NCBI GenBank assembly: GCA_016281165.1
Contig: JAEEIC010000205.1
Location: 1-5,934, forward strand
Length of the DNA stretch: 5,934 nt
Source of the DNA: Bacillota bacterium
Lineage (GTDB): Bacteria; Bacillota; Clostridia; Peptostreptococcales; Anaerovoracaceae
Reading direction: 5' to 3'
The stretch's first letter is position 1; every line of letters begins with the position of its first letter. The notes under the pieces are model-generated. The model was not told the origin of the DNA and did not search any database. It saw nothing but the letters and a program-made list of their open reading frames with translations. Both the position numbers and the translations under genes were made by a program. Positions 1 to 5,934 of this stretch are shown in pieces.

Positions 1-2
1 TC

Positions 3-26
3 TGGGTCAAGAACCTGGTCGCGTAG
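3..26 (+). CDS. Possible C-terminal end of an upstream gene (partial)
   Basis: Reading from base 3 gives WVKNLVA followed by TAG at 24-26. This looks like the end of a gene running in from the left, stopping 34 bases before the enzyme start at 61, a spacing compatible with one operon. Seven residues cannot be assigned to a family. The other two forward frames are also open across this edge: frame 1 runs into the enzyme ORF and frame 2 continues to a TGA near 108. The choice of frame is therefore inference from the compact spacing. The gap 27-60 holds a small GGCG-GGAA-CGCC hairpin (34-45) without a T-tract and no convincing promoter. Confidence 0.3.
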   Translation, partial: WVKNLVA

Positions 27-60
27 GAGCAAAGGCGGGAACGCCGGACGGAAGCCTGTC

Positions 61-1670
<1,610 letters not shown>

Positions 1671-1674
<4 letters not shown>

Positions 1675-3794
1675 GCCTCTGCGGGCGCTGCGGCGCCCGC
1701 TTTTGTTTTGCGCGCTTTGATATGGCCGTCGTCCTTCCAGTGCAGGCTGGTGCGGGCAAACAGCGGCTCGCATATGCACAGCACGGCCGGTATCACGAAG
1801 ATGCAGACTATGGCCGAGATGATGGCTCCGCGGGCAAGCATGAGGCACATAGACGAAATGATGTCTATCGAGCAGACCACGGCTACGCCCATGGTCGCGC
1901 AGAACATTACGAGAGCGCTGGTTATTATCGACGCGTCCGAAGACTCTCCCGCTATGCGGGCCGCCTCAAGGCGTCCTTTGCCTTTCTTAAGCTCTTCCTG
2001 GAACCTCGAACTGATAAGTATCGCGTAGTCCACCGTCGAGCCCAGCTGCACGCAGCTTATTACAGTCGGCGTCACGAAGGCCACCTCGCTGCCGGTAAAG
2101 TAGGGTATGCCCTGGTTTATCATGATGGCGAGCTCTATGGCGAGCACCAGTACCGCGGGCACGCTGACCGATCTGAACACGACAGCGACTATTATCGCTA
2201 TCGCGGCGATCGAGAGGTAGTTCGTGACCTTGAAGTCTACGTTGGTGACCTCAATGAGGTCGTTGCTCATGACCGCCTCGCCGGTGATCTTCGCCTGCGG
2301 ATCGTAATCCTTGATAATGCTGCTCAGGGCTTCTATCTGTCCGGACATCTCATCGGTGGCGGTACCGTAGCTTGAATTGATGACCATCAGCTGGTATCCG
2401 CCCTGTTTGAGCATGCTGCGGACTTCATCCGGAATGAAGAAGCTTGGCAGACCTGTGCCCAGCAGGCTGTTGGACGATATTATATCGGTGACTCCGGGGA
2501 CCTCCCTGATGCGGCTTTCCATAGCGTTCATCTGCGAAGCGTTGAGCCCGTCGCTGAGCACCACAAAATGCTCGTTGGTCATGCCGAATTCATCGCGAAG
2601 CTTGTTGTTTGCGACTATGGAGGGCAGGGTCCCGGGCAGGGAGGTATCCAGCTTGTAGTAGAGGGCCGCATTTTTCTCGGCGTAGAGTGAGGGTATGAAG
2701 AGCAGGACCGCGATGATGGCTATCGCTTTTCTGTGCCTGATTATCCATGAGTTGAGGCCGTCGAAGCTTTTGGGAAGTATTGTCTTGTGTCTGTGTTTTG
2801 CGATGAGTCCGTCGCAGAGCAGCAGCATGGAGGGCAGCACAACAATTACAGTTGCGACGCCGAGGACCACGCCCTTTGCCATGACTATGCCTATGTCACG
2901 GCCGAGGGTGAGGCGCATGGCGCAGAGGGCGAGGAAGCCCGCTATGGTGGTAAGGCTGGAGCCCGTGAGCGAAGCGAAGGCTGCCTCCACGGCCTTGGCC
3001 ATGGCGTCCCTCTTATCGCTGTAGTTCTGCCTTTCTTCGATGTAGCGCCTGTACAGGAATATCGAGTAGTCCATGGTCACGCCGAGCTGCAGGACCGCGG
3101 CTATGGCCTGGGTTATGTAGGATATCTCTCCGAGGAAGATGTTCGTGCCGAAGTTATAGAGCACGGCCATGCCGATGTTCAGGAGCAGCATGATGGGGAG
3201 CACGGTCGATTCCATGGTCAGCATCATAGCCGCGAAGGCCATGACGACTGCCAGCGATACGAAGATCGGAAGCTGCTGGTCGATCAGCTCCTTGGTATCC
3301 TTGATGACCACCGAAAAGCCTGCCAGAAAGCATTTCGCGTTGCACAGGGCCCTGACCCGGTCGATGGCGTTCATAGTCTCGTCAGATGCCCCGGGGTAGC
3401 TGTACTGCACTATCATCATCGTCGCATCGCCCGAAAACAGCATGTCGCGGTATTCTGCCGGTATCATGTCGACAGGTATCTGGGCTCCAACTATATTGCT
3501 GAAGCCTACTGCGTTTGAGACCCCGTCTATCTGTTTTATCTCATTGATCAGTTCGCTGCTGTAGGCCGCGGGCATGCCTTCGACTATCAGCATGCTGGTC
3601 GCAGCCATCTGGAATGGCTCCTCGAGGAGCCTCTCGCCCTGCACCGATTCAAGCTCTTCGGGCAGGTAGGTCAGTATATCGTAGTTGATGCGCGTCGCTG
3701 CCATTCCAAGCACGGAAGGCAGCAGCATGGCAGCCGCTATGACCGCCACGACGACGGGCTTTCTGGTCAGTATCCTTGCCAGTTTTTCTATCAT
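1671..3794 (-). CDS. MMPL/RND-family transporter permease
   Basis: A 707-residue inner-membrane permease of the RND superfamily, MMPL/HAE2-like branch, probably driven by proton flow. I see one N-terminal helix (about 14-32), an extracellular porter domain (33-175), five helices (about 176-328), then the same plan again: helix about 355-372, porter domain 373-523, five helices about 525-677. That is 12 helices and an internal duplication. The equivalent helices TM4 and TM10 carry QLGVTMDYSIFLYRRY (236-251) and QLGSTVDYAILISSRF (583-598). Their Asp242-Tyr243 and Asp589-Tyr590 match the proton-relay pairs known in MmpL3. The length is normal for the compact Gram-positive type. GAAGGAAGG (3813-3805) precedes the ATG by 10 bases and overlaps the partner gene's stop codon. 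The gene starts 18 bases after that stop, so co-transcription and translational coupling are likely. The tail (KTKAGAAAPAEA) is coded across the convergent gene's terminator, and the stop codon shares TTAA with that gene. The substrate is unknown; lipids, drugs or peptides are all possible. Confidence 0.93.
1681..1710 (+). terminator. Intrinsic terminator of the enzyme gene, inside the transporter gene
   Basis: GCGGGCGC (1681-1688) and GCGCCCGC (1693-1700) form a perfect 8-bp GC stem with a TGCG loop, followed at once by TTTTGTTTTG (1701-1710). It begins 6 bases after the enzyme stop codon, which is classic rho-independent placement. On the other strand the same bases encode the last residues of the transporter (KTKAGAAAP), and there is no T-tract in that direction, so it should not block the transporter mRNA. 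Confidence 0.88.
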
Positions 3795-3804
3795 AATAAG
3801 AGAG

Positions 3805-3815
3805 CCTTCCTTCTA
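3805..3815 (-). promoter_or_regulatory. Ribosome-binding site of the transporter gene, overlapping the upstream stop
   Basis: On the minus strand the partner's stop codon TAG (3815-3813) runs directly into the purine-rich AAGGAAGG, followed by 10 bases and the transporter ATG at 3794. Ribosomes ending the partner would uncover or occupy this site, which favours coupled synthesis of the two proteins. Coupling is inferred. Confidence 0.65.
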
Positions 3816-5858
3816 TTTGAACAGTCCGGTGAAAAAGTTCCACAGGCCGGTGAACATAGCCCCGATGCGGCCGAAGAAGTTCGTTTCCTCCGCTTCGGGC
3901 GCCTCCGCCTCGGCGGGAGCGGCCTTGGGCATTTTGATCTCTGCGGTCCGGATCATGACCTGTACGCTGGCCGGCTCTGGGTTGCGCGCGTCGGTAAGAG
4001 ATTCGAGCGGGGCGTTGGGATCAGCGTTGAGCAGATCGTTCACGCGGCCGGTATAGTCCTTCCAGGTGTCTTCGATGAGGCTGCTTACGCCGTCTTTAGC
4101 TTCCTTTATGCCGCCGGCTGATCCGAGGGCATCAGAGGTGCTGCGCAGAGTCGCCGCAAGGTTTTTGAGCGAATCTGCGGCGCCCTTATCGAGCTGGGAT
4201 CCGGCCTTCTTTGCCAGGGCTTCGGTGCTGCCAAGCAGGCTGCTGGCGTCGGCAAGGGTCTTCGCCGCGTCAGCCGTGATCTTCTGCAGGTCGTCGAGGG
4301 CCTTCTGCGCCTTGGGCTCGTAATCGTCGAGCAGGTTGTAGATGTCGTGGATCTCAGAAATGATGGCCTGAGCGCGGGACGAAAGATCCCAGCCTTCGGA
4401 TTTCAGGTCTTTCACGTCCATGTTCGCATAGGCGAGCATGCTGTCAGTATCTCCGGCAAGGGCAGCGACCCGGCCCGCAGCCGCGCTGCCCGAGCTTACA
4501 GCTGAGCTTATCCTTGTGTTCGCCTCAGCGATCTCGCTGTTTATAACGTCTATCCTGAGATTGATGCTGTCTATCGCTCCTTCAAGCGCGGGGAGCATTG
4601 ACGGGTCGACCGGAAGCAGGCTTTTGTCTATGGACGGAAGCGGGCTGAGGCTGACCGCGCTCAGGGCGTCGAAATGTTTTTTCATTTCCTGGCTCTCGGT
4701 CTTTATTCTGTCGAGCGAAGCGCGCGCGTCATTGCCGGCCGTGTCGGAGCCATGGCCGATGCTGTCGACGGACTTCTGCAGGTCTCCCAGCTCCTTTCTC
4801 AGCGACATCAGCTGGGTGTTGAGGTCAGTCATCTCCTTCATGGCCGAACCCAGGAGGCCGGAGACCTCGTCGATATCGGAGTTCAGCGGCTTCAGGGCCT
4901 CGGAGAGGGAGCTGACGTCAGCGTTCAGACCGTCCAGTTCCTTGTAGATCTCATCCTTTCCGTCCGAGACCGTCTGCCTTGCTTCGTCGAGTTCATCGAG
5001 GCTGCCTGCGGCCGCGTTCAGGTTTCCGCTGACCCCGTCAAGGGCGTCAAGCAGGGTGTCGAGGCTGCCGGAGAGCTTCCGGTAGTCGTCCTCAAGCTCG
5101 GCCTTTTTCGCCGCAAGCGCGCTGACCTCAGACATCTGGTCGAGGGTCACAGGAGTCATGAGGCAGGTCAGTCCCGCGTATTCGAAGTTTTCGGCTCCGA
5201 CCCTTATCGATACATGCTTTTCTTCGCCCGGCAGACAGATGAAGAGCACTGCGCGCAGGTTTCCTATAAGCTGCACCTGGGCTCCTGGAGCTTCAAGGGA
5301 GATTATGTCGTCCTGGTTGAAGAGCGAGGTCATAGCGAGCGTGTAATTGCTTCTCATGTAATCGCTCGCCGCTGGGTTCGGAACAGCATCGATGAAGATC
5401 TCCGCGACCCCGGTCTTGCCTGCCAGGTCTTCTGCTCTTGCCGGGGCACCGTTCAGGGTGTAGTGCAGGCTGACGGTCCAGGGGAGGGTCTCGAAGGGCT
5501 TTGCCGTGCTTCCCTCAAAATAAAAGTGCGAAGGCGCGTCGTTTCCGAGATCAAAGACCACGGTTCCGTCTGCGGTCTGAGGCTCGGCCTCATTGGTCAG
5601 GTTGCTGATACTGTCATAGCTGCCGTAGTCGGTGATCGAGCTGTCTTCGTTCATGATGTAGCTCTTGACTATGCTGCCTTCGAGCAGGCCGCCGTAGGCG
5701 TCAGTAGTTACATAGTAGGCTTCGTCGCAGGAGGCCGGGATATGCAGCGAGGCATCATCCGCTGCGTTCTGCGCGAAGGCCGGTGCGGTCTGGGCGGCCG
5801 CCATTATGAGGGCCGCGGCGCCGGCCGCTATACGTTTTGTGTAAAAATGTTTATTCAT
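3813..5858 (-). CDS. Secreted coiled-coil partner protein of the RND transporter
   Basis: A 681-residue exported protein of unproven function. Residues 1-29 are a signal peptide: positive MNKHFYTKR, an alanine-rich core and the AFA site before Gln30. Residues about 36-235 are a beta-rich domain with no heptads. Residues about 240-400 are helical with Leu/Gly-spaced heptads (such as LSGSLDTLLDALDGVSGNL) and a glycine-rich break at 367-376. A proline-rich hinge (402-424) leads to a second helical arm (about 425-610). A short strand (SVQVMIRTAEI, 631-641) and an acidic Ala/Pro/Glu linker (644-658) precede an aromatic C-terminal segment (661-681) that may bind membrane. Related proteins encoded beside MMPL transporters in Clostridia are familiar to me, and the heptad region recalls YhgE/Pip-type proteins, but the YhgE membrane domain is absent. 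The start at 5858 has AAAGGAG 8 bases upstream; the in-frame ATG at 5888 would add ten residues before the signal peptide and lies in the likely promoter. It is the first gene of the operon. An extracellular adaptor role for the permease is inference. Confidence 0.85.
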   Translation of the reverse strand: MNKHFYTKRIAAGAAALIMAAAQTAPAFAQNAADDASLHIPASCDEAYYVTTDAYGGLLEGSIVKSYIMNEDSSITDYGSYDSISNLTNEAEPQTADGTVVFDLGNDAPSHFYFEGSTAKPFETLPWTVSLHYTLNGAPARAEDLAGKTGVAEIFIDAVPNPAASDYMRSNYTLAMTSLFNQDDIISLEAPGAQVQLIGNLRAVLFICLPGEEKHVSIRVGAENFEYAGLTCLMTPVTLDQMSEVSALAAKKAELEDDYRKLSGSLDTLLDALDGVSGNLNAAAGSLDELDEARQTVSDGKDEIYKELDGLNADVSSLSEALKPLNSDIDEVSGLLGSAMKEMTDLNTQLMSLRKELGDLQKSVDSIGHGSDTAGNDARASLDRIKTESQEMKKHFDALSAVSLSPLPSIDKSLLPVDPSMLPALEGAIDSINLRIDVINSEIAEANTRISSAVSSGSAAAGRVAALAGDTDSMLAYANMDVKDLKSEGWDLSSRAQAIISEIHDIYNLLDDYEPKAQKALDDLQKITADAAKTLADASSLLGSTEALAKKAGSQLDKGAADSLKNLAATLRSTSDALGSAGGIKEAKDGVSSLIEDTWKDYTGRVNDLLNADPNAPLESLTDARNPEPASVQVMIRTAEIKMPKAAPAEAEAPEAEETNFFGRIGAMFTGLWNFFTGLFK
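3821..3854. repeat. Short direct repeat coding for an FTGL heptad
   Basis: The plus-strand units ACAGTCCGGTGAA (3821-3833) and ACAGGCCGGTGAA (3842-3854) match at 12 of 13 bases and are exactly 21 bases apart. On the coding strand they give FTGLW and FTGLF at residues 669-673 and 676-680 of the partner protein, one heptad apart. A degenerate third unit may lie at 3863-3875. This looks like a small in-frame tandem duplication within the C-terminal segment. Confidence 0.5.
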
Positions 5859-5866
5859 AGGTCTTG

Positions 5867-5873
5867 CTCCTTT
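5867..5873 (-). promoter_or_regulatory. Ribosome-binding site fixing the partner start at 5858
   Basis: AAAGGAG (5873-5867) lies 8 bases before the ATG at 5858-5856, a near-ideal Shine-Dalgarno. The alternative ATG at 5888 has no comparable site; the bases before it on the minus strand (TACGCACCTATT) are pyrimidine-rich. This decides the start. Confidence 0.85.
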
Positions 5874-5886
5874 AAAATCCGCTAAC

Positions 5887-5915
5887 ATAATAGGTGCGTA
5901 TTGAGCTTTTTTACA
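5887..5915 (-). promoter_or_regulatory. Candidate sigma-A-type promoter of the operon
   Basis: On the minus strand TATTAT (5892-5887) matches the -10 consensus at 5 of 6 bases. Seventeen bases upstream is a weak -35, TGTAAA (5915-5910), next to an A6 run (5912-5907). Transcription would begin near 5880, leaving a leader of about 20 bases that holds the ribosome-binding site. This AT-rich stretch stands out from the GC-rich surroundings. The weak -35 suggests that an activator or other control may be needed, but no clear operator dyad is visible. Confidence 0.4.
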
Positions 5916-5934
5916 TGGATATTGCCTGGCTCCA

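Noticed and set aside
34..45. GGCG-GGAA-CGCC mini-hairpin upstream of the enzyme
   Set aside because: The stem is only four base pairs and has no T-tract, so it is neither a terminator nor a convincing regulatory element. Such stems are common in GC-rich DNA.
2787..3518. A 243-codon plus-strand open frame opposite the permease
   Set aside because: The translation is rich in His, Glu and Gly with no recognisable motif, and it is fully antisense to conserved membrane helices. The same holds for the frame at 1722-2375.
4674..5885. A 403-codon plus-strand open frame opposite the partner gene
   Set aside because: It lies almost wholly antisense to a gene with a clear signal peptide, ribosome-binding site and heptads. 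Its product is a Val/Gly/Arg-rich sequence without domains, as expected from the complement of GC-rich codons.
5859..5888. Ten-codon N-terminal extension of the partner gene, starting at the ATG at 5888
   Set aside because: It has no ribosome-binding site, would put a charged stretch before a normal signal peptide, and overlaps the probable -10 box.
5915..5934. Possible divergent plus-strand gene starting at ATG 5915 (MDIAWL)
   Set aside because: Only six codons are visible, there is no suitably spaced Shine-Dalgarno, and the ATG falls next to the candidate -35 of the minus operon. The window ends too soon to judge.

Overview
The window is GC-rich bacterial DNA, coding almost throughout. It holds three complete genes and probably the last codons of a fourth. 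Clear AAAGGAG-type ribosome-binding sites, frequent ATA and AGG codons, and a transporter with its partner of a kind I associate with anaerobic Clostridia suggest a GC-rich Bacillota (Clostridia) anaerobe. This assignment is inference from style and family; no marker gene is present.

Layout: bases 1-26 may be the end of an upstream + strand gene. Bases 61-1674 (+) encode a cytoplasmic gamma-glutamyltransferase-superfamily enzyme (YwrD-like subgroup, Ntn-hydrolase). On the opposite strand, from the right edge leftwards, a promoter-like stretch (about 5887-5915) precedes a two-gene operon. Its first gene (5858 to 3813) encodes a secreted or surface protein with a beta-rich head, long helical coiled-coil arms and an aromatic C-terminal segment. 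Eighteen bases later comes an MMPL/RND-family 12-helix membrane transporter (3794 to 1671).

The two transcription units converge and their coding sequences overlap by 4 bp at TTAA (1671-1674), which supplies the stop codon on both strands. Each unit appears to carry its intrinsic terminator inside the other's coding sequence. The enzyme's terminator (1681-1710) lies in the last codons of the transporter. A 12-bp-stem terminator for the transporter operon (1477-1512) lies within the enzyme gene. If both are used, the two mRNAs share about 230 nt of complementary 3' sequence.

The most interesting system is the operon: an RND permease with proton-relay-like Asp-Tyr motifs in both halves, plus an exported coiled-coil partner that could act as its extracellular adaptor. 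The family is recognisable but, as far as I know, its substrate and mechanism are not established. The convergent enzyme need not be functionally related.
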